From positions 1 through 41,360 of the forward strand of contig JACVCK010000002.1 of NCBI GenBank assembly GCA_016742055.1: 41,360 nt of DNA, given 5' to 3'. The notes beneath the pieces are model-generated. The model was not told where the DNA came from, ran no database searches, and worked only from the letters and a program-made list of their open reading frames with translations. This stretch comes from Phycisphaerales bacterium (GTDB lineage: Bacteria > Planctomycetota > Phycisphaerae > Phycisphaerales > UBA1924). Shown here one piece after another: positions 8,173 to 17,833 of this stretch (positions within the stretch are counted from its first letter, which is position 1; every line of letters starts with the position of its first letter). A program made the translations under genes and the position numbers.

Positions 8173-9471
8173 ATGCGAACCAAGGCGGAAGTGCAGGATG
8201 CCCGGCCCGACCTTCTCGACGACCTCCCCCACGAGGCCGAGTTCGACGCGCTGACCGACTTGTTCCTCGACGATCAGCCCATCGACGCGCCGCCCGCGCG
8301 AACCCACGCGCCGCCCGCCGCCTCTGCGTCCCGATCCGCCGTCAGCGCGGCGCCGCCCGCCGTCGCGGTGGAGGCGCTCATCATGGGCCATCTGCCGACG
8401 CTCGCGGGCGCGTGGGCGGCGGAATACGCGCGCCACGCGTTCCGCGCCTCGGGGCGGCCGGTCGCGCTGCTCCGCGACGCCGCGGAAGGGCGGACGCTGG
8501 AGACCCTGCCCCGCGAGCCGGCGCGCACCGGCCCCGACTCGGGCGCCCCGATGGACCGCGCCCTGGCGCAGTGCGCCGGCCTCTGCCGCGTGATCGTCCG
8601 CGCCGATGAGACGGACGAGCCGGACCTGATCGCCGCGTCCGGCGAGCACGATGTGACGATCCTGACGGGCGCGGACGACGCGGCCATCGTCAGCGCGTAC
8701 CGCACGATCAAGCGGCTGTTCGTGGGGGCCGGAGAGAGGGAGCGTCCCATCGGCGTGGCGGTGATGGGCGCCGACGAGCCCCGGGCGCGCGAGGCGTTCG
8801 AGCGTCTCCGGCGCGCCGCCGAGGCGTTCCTGGGCCTGCGGCTCACGCTCGGCGCCGTTTGCCCACGCCTGAGCCCGGAGCCCTTCACGCTGCGATGGAG
8901 CGGGCCGCGATCGGGACGCGACTACCCCGCGCTCCTCGGCTCGCTGCGTGCGGTGCGGCCGGAACCCGCGCCGAGCCCAATCGGGAAGCAAGGAGCGCCC
9001 CAGTCCCCCCATCGCTCTCCGGCGCCAAGCGCGGAGTCGTGGGAATTCGACGACCTGTTGGCGATGGACGATGGGCCGCTCGCCGCTCCGGCTGCGGACG
9101 TTCAAGCGGCGCGCACTCTGGTGCGGGGCGTCCATGCCGCGGACCTGCGTTGCCCGGTGGCGTCGGACGTGGAGTTGGGGGTGGACGACGCGGGACGGCT
9201 GCACCTGGTGGCGGACGACCGATCCGAGCGACCGATGGAGGGGCTGAGCGCGGCGTGCGAGTGGGCGAGGGAAAACTTCGAGACGCTCGCGCTGGCCGTC
9301 CGCGCCCGCGGGCTTCCCACGCCCCGCGACGCCCACAGGCCCCTGCTTCACGCGCTCACACGCTCGTCGGACCGCGCCAAGCGCATGCTGCGCTGCGGCG
9401 TCCGGGTCCACCTCATCGCCGAGGTGATGGTGGACGGGCGCGTCACGACGGCGTGCGTGGACCTGGACTGA
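8173..9471 (+). CDS. MinD/FlhG-like protein without a P-loop (predicted pseudo-ATPase)
   Basis: A 432-residue protein. The first 65 residues are acidic then Ala/Pro-rich (disordered). Residues about 67-235 follow the order of a MinD/FlhG fold: a strand and turn at ALIMGHLPTLAGAWAAEYA (68-86) where the Walker A should be, RVIVRADETDEP (139-150) in place of the switch region, TILTGADDAAIVSAYRTIKRL (162-182) matching the usual TTPEP..ITDAY..IK stretch, then IGVAVMGADEPREA-like residues, AFLGL and LGAVCP. Neither lysine of a deviant Walker A is present, so ATP hydrolysis is unlikely. Residues 250-432 are not recognised. Start ATG 8173 has a purine-rich GGGAGCGAAG just upstream. The ParA-CBM48 gene precedes it, so the two may act as an active/inactive pair. 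The fold is inferred by eye. Confidence 0.7.
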   Translation: MRTKAEVQDARPDLLDDLPHEAEFDALTDLFLDDQPIDAPPARTHAPPAASASRSAVSAAPPAVAVEALIMGHLPTLAGAWAAEYARHAFRASGRPVALLRDAAEGRTLETLPREPARTGPDSGAPMDRALAQCAGLCRVIVRADETDEPDLIAASGEHDVTILTGADDAAIVSAYRTIKRLFVGAGERERPIGVAVMGADEPRAREAFERLRRAAEAFLGLRLTLGAVCPRLSPEPFTLRWSGPRSGRDYPALLGSLRAVRPEPAPSPIGKQGAPQSPHRSPAPSAESWEFDDLLAMDDGPLAAPAADVQAARTLVRGVHAADLRCPVASDVELGVDDAGRLHLVADDRSERPMEGLSAACEWARENFETLALAVRARGLPTPRDAHRPLLHALTRSSDRAKRMLRCGVRVHLIAEVMVDGRVTTACVDLD

Positions 9472-9480
9472 GGCCGACCT

Positions 9481-12400
9481 TCAGGAAACCCCCGCTCGCT
9501 CGCGTTGACGGCGACCATCGGCGGGGACGGAGGCCGCCACGGGCTTGGGGCCGCTGCGGTCCGCTTCCTTCGCGGCGTCGGTGATGCGCTCGAACGCGCC
9601 GGGGTCCCAGTCCTGACGGAGGATCTTGGCGATCAGCAGCCGGAAGTCGATCGCCATGCTCATGAGCATCGGGCAGAGCACGAGCGTGAAGACGGTCGAG
9701 AAGATGAGCCCCGAGAGCACGACCGATCCCAGGCCCCGATAGAGTTCCGAGCCGGCGCCGGGCGCCACCACGAGCGGCGCCATGCCCAGGACGGAGGTCA
9801 TGGTGGTCATGAGGATGGGCCGGAGGCGGGTTCGGGCGGACTCGACGATGGCTTTGCGGGGCGGCATGCGCTCGACGATGTCCTGCTCGGACTCGCCAAA
9901 GCCGCGCATGAAGTTCAGCGCCTGCGCCACCAGCAGGATCGCGTTGTTCACCACCACGCCGATGAGGATCACGAACCCGAGCATCGTCAGAGTGTCCAAC
10001 TGCTGCGTGGGGTCGAACCAGTGGACGATGCGCAGCCCCGCCATGCCCCCCACCATCGCCAGCGGCACGCTGATCAGGATCACCAGGGGGTAGATGAAAC
10101 TCTCGAACAGCGCGCACATCAGGAGGTAACAGCACAGCAGCGCCAGGAACAGGCGGCTGGTGAGCAGCGCCTTGACTGTGCCGACGAATCCGCCCGACCA
10201 GTCGCCGAGCATCGCGCGTCGGACCTGCGTGAGTTTGTCCGCGGCGCCGGCGAGGTTGGTCTGGATGTCCGGCGCGATGACCCCCGCGGCGCGGAAGGGC
10301 TCGATCATGTCGTTCCGCACCGCGTTCATGGCGGATTCCAGCGGGACGCCCACCGGCGCAGCGATCGTCAGCGTCACGCTGCGCCGGCCCTCGATGCGGT
10401 TGATCTGCTGGGGCGAATCGACGCGCCGGACCTCCGCGATGGAGCCGACGTTGACGGCGCCGGAGGCGGGCGTAGGGATCGGAACGGCCTCGAGTTGGCC
10501 CAGGCCCAGTTCCGGCGCCTGGTAGTCGGCCTGGCGCCGATCGATGACGCGGATGTCGATGTTCTCGCCGCCGAAGCGGTAGTCGTCGATGATCGCGCCG
10601 TCGCCCATGACGCGGATGGCGGTGGCGATGTCCGCGACGGTGACCCCGGCCATGGCGGCGCGGAACGGATCCACCTTGAGTTGGACCTCCTGCGCCGCGA
10701 TGTTGAAGTTGCCCGGGTCGGGGCGCACCGAGTCGAACACGCCCTGGCCGGCGAGTTCGAAGCCCTTGCCCATGAGCGCGCCCGCGGCGCTGCGCACGGC
10801 GGCAAGGTCGTCGCCGGAGATCTCGAGGTCGATCGAGTTGCTGCTGCCGAAGCCGCCGGTCTGAAAGAGGGGCGTCTGGAAAGGGATGGCCCACACGCCC
10901 GGAAGCGCCGCGGGGGATGCGGCGGTCTGCAGGAGCGGGACGAGCGGTCGGACGACGGTCTCGATCTGGCTTGTGGCGCCCATGAACATGCCGCCGCCGA
11001 AGGAGACGAAGAAGAAGTTCTCGATGGGCGGCGGGCGGACCTGCGTGACGGCGCCGGTGGCGTAGTCGAAGGAGTTGACCATGGGGAGCGCGTCGGCCTC
11101 GGGCGTGCCGGCGCGTGCCTCCCAGTAGGGCTGGAGGGTGGACTCGATGCGCTTGCCCAGGTCGATCTGCGTGTCGAGGTTGTAGCCGGGCGGCGGGATG
11201 AGGAACCCGAAGACCAGGTTGCGGTTGCCCGCGGGGAGGTAGGTGGCCGGTGGAGCGAGGACGGCGATGCCCACGAGCGCCGCGATCCCCACGACGCCGA
11301 CCACCGCGAGGCGGATGGCCCATGAGCCCAGGGCGAAGTGCAGCGCGGATGCGAAGAGGTCGCGGAGCCGCGAGAAGAAGGCCACGAGGCGCGTCGCCGG
11401 GCCGCGCCGCGTCCGGCGCGCCGGCGCTTCAAAGCCCTTTCGGAACAGCCGCGCCGCGAAGGGGGGGATGATGATGACGGCGGCGCCGAGCGAGAGCAGC
11501 ACGGCGGCGCAGATCGCCAGGGCGATGTCGCGGAAGAGTTGGCCGACTTCCTCCTGGATGGTGAGGATCGGGATGAAGACGACGACCGTGGTGAGCGTGG
11601 AGACGGCGATGGCGACCCAGACCTCGCCCGCGCCGTTGAGCGCCGCGCGGAGCGCGGGCTCGCCCAGTTGCCGCCGCCGGTAGATGTTCTCAAGGACGAC
11701 GATGGCGTTGTCCACCACCATGCCCACGGCGAACGCCATGCCGGCCAGCGAGATGACGTTGATGTTGCGCCCGAAGGCGGGCAGGACGATGAAGGAGCCG
11801 ATGATGGAGACGGGGATGGTCGCGGCGACGATGAACGTCGCGCGGACCGACCTTAAGAACACCAGGAGGCACGCGATGGCAAGCGCGCCGCCGACGAAGA
11901 TGTTGGACGTGACCAGGTCCAGGGCGTTGTAAATGTAGATGGTCTGGTCGTAGACCATGTCCAGGTGCATCGGCGCGGAGTGGCCGAGCCGGCGAGACTC
12001 CTGATCGAGCATGCCGCCGGGGGCGTTGAGTTCGGCGATCTGGGCCTTGAGGCCCTGCATGACCTGCAGGACGTTGGAGCCGACCTCGCGCTGGGCGTTG
12101 ATCGCGAGCACGGTGGCGCCCTTGGAGCGGACCACGCTCTGGGCCTCGGCGAAGGTCAGTTCGACCTCGGCGATGTCGCGCACGCGGACGGGCGCGCCCT
12201 GGGCGTCGACCGTGACGACGGTGTCGCCGACCAGTCGCGGGTCGTCGAACTTGCCGACCACGCGCAGGCGGATGTCGCGCTTGCCCTCGGGCACCTGGCC
12301 GCCGGAGGCGTCCACGTTCTCGGCCCGCAGGGCGCCGATGAGTTGCCCGTAGGTCACCCCGCGGGCGCTCATCGCGCCCGAGTCCACGCGGACCTGCACC

Positions 12401-12954
12401 TCGCGCTCGCGTCCGCCCAGGATGTTGACGCGGCTGACGCCGGGCACACGCTCGAGGAAGGGCTGGACGCGGTCCTTGTAGAAGTCGTAGGAGTCGCGGA
12501 CGTCGTAGGAGTCGTCCGGGCAGCGGACGATGATCCATGCGATGTAGTCGCGGCTGGCGAAGTCGCCGGCCTCCACGACGGGCTCGTCCACGTTCTCGGG
12601 ATAGTCGGGCACCTCGCGGAGTTTGTCGGAGACCTCGCGGAGGGCCTCGTTCTTGTCGGCGCCGACCTTGAACTCCAGGCGGATCACGCCCTCGTTCTGG
12701 CGCGCGATCGAACTCATCTTGACGAGGTTCGCCACGCCCCGGAGTTTCTCCTCCTGTTCGATGAGGATCTCCGACTCGACCTCGGCGGGGCTGGCCCCGT
12801 CCCAGAACGTGGTGACGGAGACGAACGTCGGCTCGATCTCGGGCGTGAGTTGCACGGGGGCCGATGCGAGCGACATCAGGCCCGCCAGCACGAGCAGCAC
12901 GGCGATCACGACCACGGCGACGGGGCGCTCGACGGCGAAGCGGACGGGGTTCAC
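9481..12954 (-). CDS. RND-family efflux transporter, inner-membrane pump (AcrB/HAE1 type)
   Basis: A 1157-residue pump of the resistance-nodulation-division superfamily, which uses proton influx to export hydrophobic compounds through a periplasmic adaptor and outer-membrane channel. Features in order: TM1 (about 11-32) after MNPVRFAVERP; porter domain with WDGASPAEVESEI (51-63); TM2-6 from about 350; the TM4 proton-relay segment GMVVDNAIVVLENIYRRR (411-428), where Asp415 is kept and the second Asp of the classic DD pair is Asn416; a large second periplasmic loop; TM8-12 in the last 250 residues, with the repeat signature MLGFVILIGVVVNNAILLV. Length is slightly above AcrB (about 1050), with extra residues around 500-600 and a basic tail. 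The adaptor gene overlaps by 4 bases upstream. Substrate unknown. Confidence 0.95.
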   Translation of the reverse strand: MNPVRFAVERPVAVVVIAVLLVLAGLMSLASAPVQLTPEIEPTFVSVTTFWDGASPAEVESEILIEQEEKLRGVANLVKMSSIARQNEGVIRLEFKVGADKNEALREVSDKLREVPDYPENVDEPVVEAGDFASRDYIAWIIVRCPDDSYDVRDSYDFYKDRVQPFLERVPGVSRVNILGGREREVQVRVDSGAMSARGVTYGQLIGALRAENVDASGGQVPEGKRDIRLRVVGKFDDPRLVGDTVVTVDAQGAPVRVRDIAEVELTFAEAQSVVRSKGATVLAINAQREVGSNVLQVMQGLKAQIAELNAPGGMLDQESRRLGHSAPMHLDMVYDQTIYIYNALDLVTSNIFVGGALAIACLLVFLRSVRATFIVAATIPVSIIGSFIVLPAFGRNINVISLAGMAFAVGMVVDNAIVVLENIYRRRQLGEPALRAALNGAGEVWVAIAVSTLTTVVVFIPILTIQEEVGQLFRDIALAICAAVLLSLGAAVIIIPPFAARLFRKGFEAPARRTRRGPATRLVAFFSRLRDLFASALHFALGSWAIRLAVVGVVGIAALVGIAVLAPPATYLPAGNRNLVFGFLIPPPGYNLDTQIDLGKRIESTLQPYWEARAGTPEADALPMVNSFDYATGAVTQVRPPPIENFFFVSFGGGMFMGATSQIETVVRPLVPLLQTAASPAALPGVWAIPFQTPLFQTGGFGSSNSIDLEISGDDLAAVRSAAGALMGKGFELAGQGVFDSVRPDPGNFNIAAQEVQLKVDPFRAAMAGVTVADIATAIRVMGDGAIIDDYRFGGENIDIRVIDRRQADYQAPELGLGQLEAVPIPTPASGAVNVGSIAEVRRVDSPQQINRIEGRRSVTLTIAAPVGVPLESAMNAVRNDMIEPFRAAGVIAPDIQTNLAGAADKLTQVRRAMLGDWSGGFVGTVKALLTSRLFLALLCCYLLMCALFESFIYPLVILISVPLAMVGGMAGLRIVHWFDPTQQLDTLTMLGFVILIGVVVNNAILLVAQALNFMRGFGESEQDIVERMPPRKAIVESARTRLRPILMTTMTSVLGMAPLVVAPGAGSELYRGLGSVVLSGLIFSTVFTLVLCPMLMSMAIDFRLLIAKILRQDWDPGAFERITDAAKEADRSGPKPVAASVPADGRRQRERAGVS

Positions 12955-14180
12955 GGGCGCGCGCCCCCTGCGCGCGGCTCGTCGGCGCCACCGGCCCCTT
13001 CAGCCGGCGGCGAGGCCAGTTCGCTCGCGTTGCTCACCAGCAGCGGCTGGCCGGGGAAGAGGATCCGCTCGTTGCCCTCGACGGCCACGATCGCGCCCGG
13101 AAACAGCGGCCCGCTGATCACGCGGACCGCCGTCTGGGCGTTGAGGATGGTGAACGGCTGCACGCGCGCGGGGATGGCCGCCTCCTTGCCGGGCTCGCCG
13201 GTGACGGTGTAGACGAACCAGCCGGCGTCGTCGCGGAGCATGGCGTCGGAGGGCACCATGAGCGCGGGGGCGGATTCACCCGTGGGCACGCTGGCGTCCA
13301 CGCTCATGCCCGGCAGCAGGCGACGCTGGGGGTTTTCAAGTCGCAGGCGCACGGGGAAGGTCCGCGACGTTTCGCTCCCCAAGGGCACGATGTCCACGTC
13401 GGAGGAGCGGAACAGTTCATTCAGGGCCCGCGCCGTCACCAGCACCGAGGCGCCCGGGGCGCGCAGCGGGTGGATGAAGCGCTCGGGCACGTCGATCCAG
13501 ACCTCGATGGGGTCGATCTGCGAGAGTTCGACGATCGAATCGCCCCGGTCGGCCCACTGGCCGGCCTCGAGCCCGCGCGAGAGCACGAGGCCGTCGAACG
13601 GCGCCTCGATCGTCATGTCTTCGAGGCGCTGGCGCAGGAGCGCCAGGCCCGCCTCGGCGCGCTGGACCTCGGCGGCGGCCTGATCGCGCCGCGCGCGGGC
13701 GGCGTTGGCCGCGGTGCGGGCGTCCAGCAGTTCGTTCTCCGACGCGCTCTGACGCTCGCGGAGGTCCGAGAGCCGCACGAGGTCGCGCTCGGCGCGTTCG
13801 ATGAGCGCGTCGCGCTCGGCGAGCAGCGCGCGGGCGGCGCCGAGCGCCGCCTCGCCCGCCTGCACCTCGGCCCGGAGGATGGCGTCGTCCAGACGCGCGA
13901 CGACCTGGCCCTCGATGACGGCGTCGCCCTCGCGGACGTCGATGCTGACGACGCGTCCGGGCTCACGGGCGGCGAGGGCCGATGTGCGCCACGCGCGGAC
14001 GCGCCCGGTGGTCTCGGCGCGCGGATCGATCGTCTGCATGACCGCCCGCGCCGCGCGCACGTTGGCCGGCGGCGGGCCGCCGCCCTGACGCGCGAGGGCG
14101 TGCGAGCAGAGGATCGCGCCGGCGATCGCGGGGAGGATGCGGGCGGCGCGGCACGTCTGGAGGGAAGGTGTCCCGAGCAT
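12951..14180 (-). CDS. RND efflux periplasmic adaptor subunit (HlyD/AcrA family)
   Basis: A 409-residue membrane-fusion protein joining the RND pump to an outer-membrane channel. The N-terminus is a plausible signal peptide (hydrophobic ILPAIAGAILCSHALA, about 15-30). Residues 66-98 (AREPGRVVSIDVREGDAVI followed by ARLDD) are the first lipoyl half. A long coiled-coil hairpin rich in Ala/Glu/Arg spans about 100-180. The second lipoyl half is MTIEAPFDGLVL, followed by beta-barrel and membrane-proximal parts with LLPGMSVDASVP. The gene starts at ATG 14180, and its stop overlaps the pump's start in ATGA (12951-12954), so the two are translationally coupled. No TolC-like outer-membrane gene is next to them. 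Confidence 0.93.
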   Translation of the reverse strand: MLGTPSLQTCRAARILPAIAGAILCSHALARQGGGPPPANVRAARAVMQTIDPRAETTGRVRAWRTSALAAREPGRVVSIDVREGDAVIEGQVVARLDDAILRAEVQAGEAALGAARALLAERDALIERAERDLVRLSDLRERQSASENELLDARTAANAARARRDQAAAEVQRAEAGLALLRQRLEDMTIEAPFDGLVLSRGLEAGQWADRGDSIVELSQIDPIEVWIDVPERFIHPLRAPGASVLVTARALNELFRSSDVDIVPLGSETSRTFPVRLRLENPQRRLLPGMSVDASVPTGESAPALMVPSDAMLRDDAGWFVYTVTGEPGKEAAIPARVQPFTILNAQTAVRVISGPLFPGAIVAVEGNERILFPGQPLLVSNASELASPPAEGAGGADEPRAGGARP

Positions 14181-14197
14181 GGAGCCCGAACGATAGG

Positions 14198-14232
14198 CGA
14201 CCGCCCCGGCCGGTCAATGGTCGGGGCGGTCG
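14198..14232 (-). terminator. Hairpin between clpX and the adaptor gene, possible terminator
   Basis: Perfect 11-bp inverted repeat (CGACCGCCCCG at 14198-14208 against 14222-14232), 25 bases after the clpX stop and ahead of the adaptor gene start on the same strand. No T-run follows in the minus direction, so termination would be weak or Rho-dependent; it could instead only stabilise mRNA ends. Confidence 0.4.
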
Positions 14233-14256
14233 TTGAACATCTGGATGTCGGTGTCG

Positions 14257-15588
<1,332 letters not shown>

Positions 15589-15647
15589 GAGGTCCTCTAA
15601 GACGCCGAAACACAAGCGCACGCGTGAGGGTCACGCAGCCATGGAGT

Positions 15648-16085
15648 CTATCGGTCGGGTCCGCCGCTTTCCTCACCCCCAGGCGGGGCGGGGCGCGGTT
15701 TTCTCTCCGGTAGCCGGTTCGCGGGCGGAGCGCGGCCGGTTCCTCCTCGATCATCTTCGGACAATCCGCCGGGCCGACTGAAGGGAGTGTGCGAACCGCG
15801 CGCGCCGGAATCCAGCGTCCCGCCACGGGTTACACGATTTTCCAGCGACGCCTGCGCCGCGCGGATCGCCACCTCCCGCGCCCGCTCGAACTCCTCGGGC
15901 GAGATGACCCCCCTTTGGGCCAGGTCGCGCAGTTCGGCCAGCGTCAGGCCCCCCGACGACATCCCCCCACCTGAGCCCACCATCCAACGGCGCAGCGCCA
16001 TCAGCCCCAGAACCAAGCCGGCGCTCATCGCGATCAGGACCGCCGCCCAGAACGCGGCCTGCAGCACGGGGCTCACGGCGAGCAT
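15648..16085 (-). CDS. Small membrane protein with SHOCT-like segment, unknown function
   Basis: A 145-residue protein with one strong membrane segment near its start (LQAAFWAAVLIAMSAGLVLG, about 8-27), a Gly/Ser-rich linker, then LTLAELRDLAQRGVISPEEF (about 47-66), which matches the short C-terminal SHOCT motif (helix, GxIT/SxEEF, helix). The remaining 70 residues are charged, Pro/Gly-rich and probably disordered. ATG 16085 is preferred because AAGGGA lies 10 bases upstream; GTG 16106 in the same frame is an alternative without a ribosome site. It lies between tig and clpX, in the place usually taken by clpP, and shows no protease motif. Function unknown. Confidence 0.65.
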   Translation of the reverse strand: MLAVSPVLQAAFWAAVLIAMSAGLVLGLMALRRWMVGSGGGMSSGGLTLAELRDLAQRGVISPEEFERAREVAIRAAQASLENRVTRGGTLDSGARGSHTPFSRPGGLSEDDRGGTGRAPPANRLPERKPRPAPPGGEESGGPDR

Positions 16086-16155
16086 GGGCGCGGGGAATCC
16101 CTTCACGCCGAACGTTAGGCCGCTGTGCGAGGCCGTCCGGGCGCCTCCAACACGA

Positions 16156-17532
16156 TTAGAACTTCTCGGCCTCCGCGCCCGTGACTTCGGTCACGGAGGC
16201 CTTGGAGATCAGCGCGTCGACCGCCTTGTGCTCGCGGATCTGCTGCACGAGCGAGCCGACCTGCCCGCGGCGGATCAACTCCGTCCGCAGGTTCTCGGGC
16301 TTCTCGCCCCGCTCGAACGCCAACTGCGCGATCCGCTGGTTGACCTCCGCCTCGCTGACCTTCACATCCAGGTCGTCGGCGACCTTGTTGAGAATGAAGA
16401 ACAGTTTCAGTTCGCGCCGGCCGACCTCGGCGGACGCCGAACGGAGTTCGGCCATCTGCTCCTCGACCTGGATCGGGTTCACGCCGCGGTACATCAGTTC
16501 CATCCGCCGGCGCTCGAGCGCCCGGGCCGCCTGGCGCTCGCTGAGGCGCTCGGGCAGGGGCATCTCGGTCTTTTCCAGGAGGTGCTCGGCCAACTGGCGG
16601 CGCATGGCCGACTGCTGCTGCACGACGAGCCGCTGGCCCAGGCGAGTCTTGAGGGCGTCGCGCAGGCGCTGCTCGTCGGGGATGCCCAGGCGCTGGACGA
16701 TGGACTCGATCGGCGCGGGTTTGATGCGGTCCACGCGGTGGACCTTGAAGGAGATGGTGATGGGCTCGCCGCGGATCCGCGCCGTTTCGTGCTGCTCGGG
16801 GCCCTTGGCCTTGACGACCAGTTCGTCGTCGGGCTTTGGCAGGCCGATCTGCTTGGCGAAATCGTCCACCATGACGCCGAGGACCGCGCCCTTGCCGCCC
16901 TTGTCCTTGGGCGGGATCTGGATCACGGCGCCGTCGATGTCGAGGACCACGCCCCCGTCCTTGTCCCTGATGACGCCGTGCCCGGTGCAGTAATCGCCGG
17001 GCTCGGCCTTCTCGCGGGGCTCCAGTTCGCCCTCCATGAGGCCGAGGCGGTCGATCTCCTCCTGCACCATGTCGTCGCTGACCTCGCGGACGGGCTTCTT
17101 CACCGGGATGCCATCGATCGAGGGGAGTTTGAAGTCAGGCGCGACTTCGACCTCCAAAGAGAAAGCGATGGGCTTGTTGGGCTCGATCTCCGCATTGGCC
17201 AGGTCCTCGCCGCCCTCGGGATCGCCGAGCACGCGGAGTTTGTGCTGCTCCACCGCTTTTGTGTAAGCCATAGAGACGAGGCGGTTTCGGACTTCCTCCC
17301 GCGCCGCCTTGCCGTAGGCGCGCTCCACCAGTTTGCGGGGCGCCTTGCCCGGGCGGAAACCCGGAAGCGCCGCCGATGTGACGACCGAGTCGAACGCCGT
17401 GGACAGTTCGGACGCGACCGCCGCGGCCGGAACCTCGATCGTGAGTTTCTTGCGGCAGGGTCCGATATCCGAGACCTGCACGGAGGGTTCGGCGACGGTC
17501 TTGGAGGCGGGCGCTTTGGTGGAAGTGGCCAT
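16156..17532 (-). CDS. tig: Trigger factor (ribosome-associated chaperone)
   Basis: Binds the ribosome tunnel exit and shields nascent chains; the middle domain is an FKBP-type prolyl isomerase. The 458-residue protein carries the ribosome-docking signature GFRPGKAP at 58-65, an FKBP-like section around 150-240 (starting near EKAEPGDYCTGHG and including an insertion rich in Lys/Gly), and a helical C-terminal chaperone part with VDALISKASVTEV near its end. ATG 17532 starts the conserved N-terminus after a short Ser/Thr/Ala/Lys lead; the frame extends to 17715 but that stretch is not protein-like. The small SHOCT protein gene and clpX follow on the same strand. Confidence 0.94.
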   Translation of the reverse strand: MATSTKAPASKTVAEPSVQVSDIGPCRKKLTIEVPAAAVASELSTAFDSVVTSAALPGFRPGKAPRKLVERAYGKAAREEVRNRLVSMAYTKAVEQHKLRVLGDPEGGEDLANAEIEPNKPIAFSLEVEVAPDFKLPSIDGIPVKKPVREVSDDMVQEEIDRLGLMEGELEPREKAEPGDYCTGHGVIRDKDGGVVLDIDGAVIQIPPKDKGGKGAVLGVMVDDFAKQIGLPKPDDELVVKAKGPEQHETARIRGEPITISFKVHRVDRIKPAPIESIVQRLGIPDEQRLRDALKTRLGQRLVVQQQSAMRRQLAEHLLEKTEMPLPERLSERQAARALERRRMELMYRGVNPIQVEEQMAELRSASAEVGRRELKLFFILNKVADDLDVKVSEAEVNQRIAQLAFERGEKPENLRTELIRRGQVGSLVQQIREHKAVDALISKASVTEVTGAEAEKF

Positions 17533-17833
17533 GGTGTGGTTTTCGGTCCGGGAGGTTGGAGTGATCGGGGGAGATCGTCCGGCGACCCGATGGGCCGCCG
17601 AAAGGGTCCAGAGAATACCGCCGTCATACGGGGGGCGTCCATCGCCCTGAACGAGGAAGCGGGGCCCTCTTTCGGTCGATGGAGCCAACAAATCCTCCAA
17701 ATTCACCCTTCCCACCCCGAGGATTTAGGGTTAGTCTGAAAAGTGGAACATTCTGTCGGACGCCGCAGACGAGGGTCATGGAGCCCCCGGGCCTGTTCGT
17801 CCGTACACCCTCTGGAAAGGGAGATCCCGCTTC
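17533..17833. other. Divergent intergenic region between tig and the subtilase gene
   Basis: 301 bases that must hold the promoters of both tig (minus) and the subtilase (plus). The only element I can support is the ribosome site AAAGGGAGAT ending about 8 bases before the subtilase ATG at 17834. TACACC near 17805 could be a -10 for that gene. Nothing else is recognisable; the left half is G/C-rich with no repeats or ORF of interest. Confidence 0.4.

Noticed and set aside
9505-11325. 606-codon plus-strand frame opposite the RND pump
   Set aside because: Composition is Asp/Glu/Gly/His/Arg salad typical of an antisense frame; the pump on the other strand is certain.
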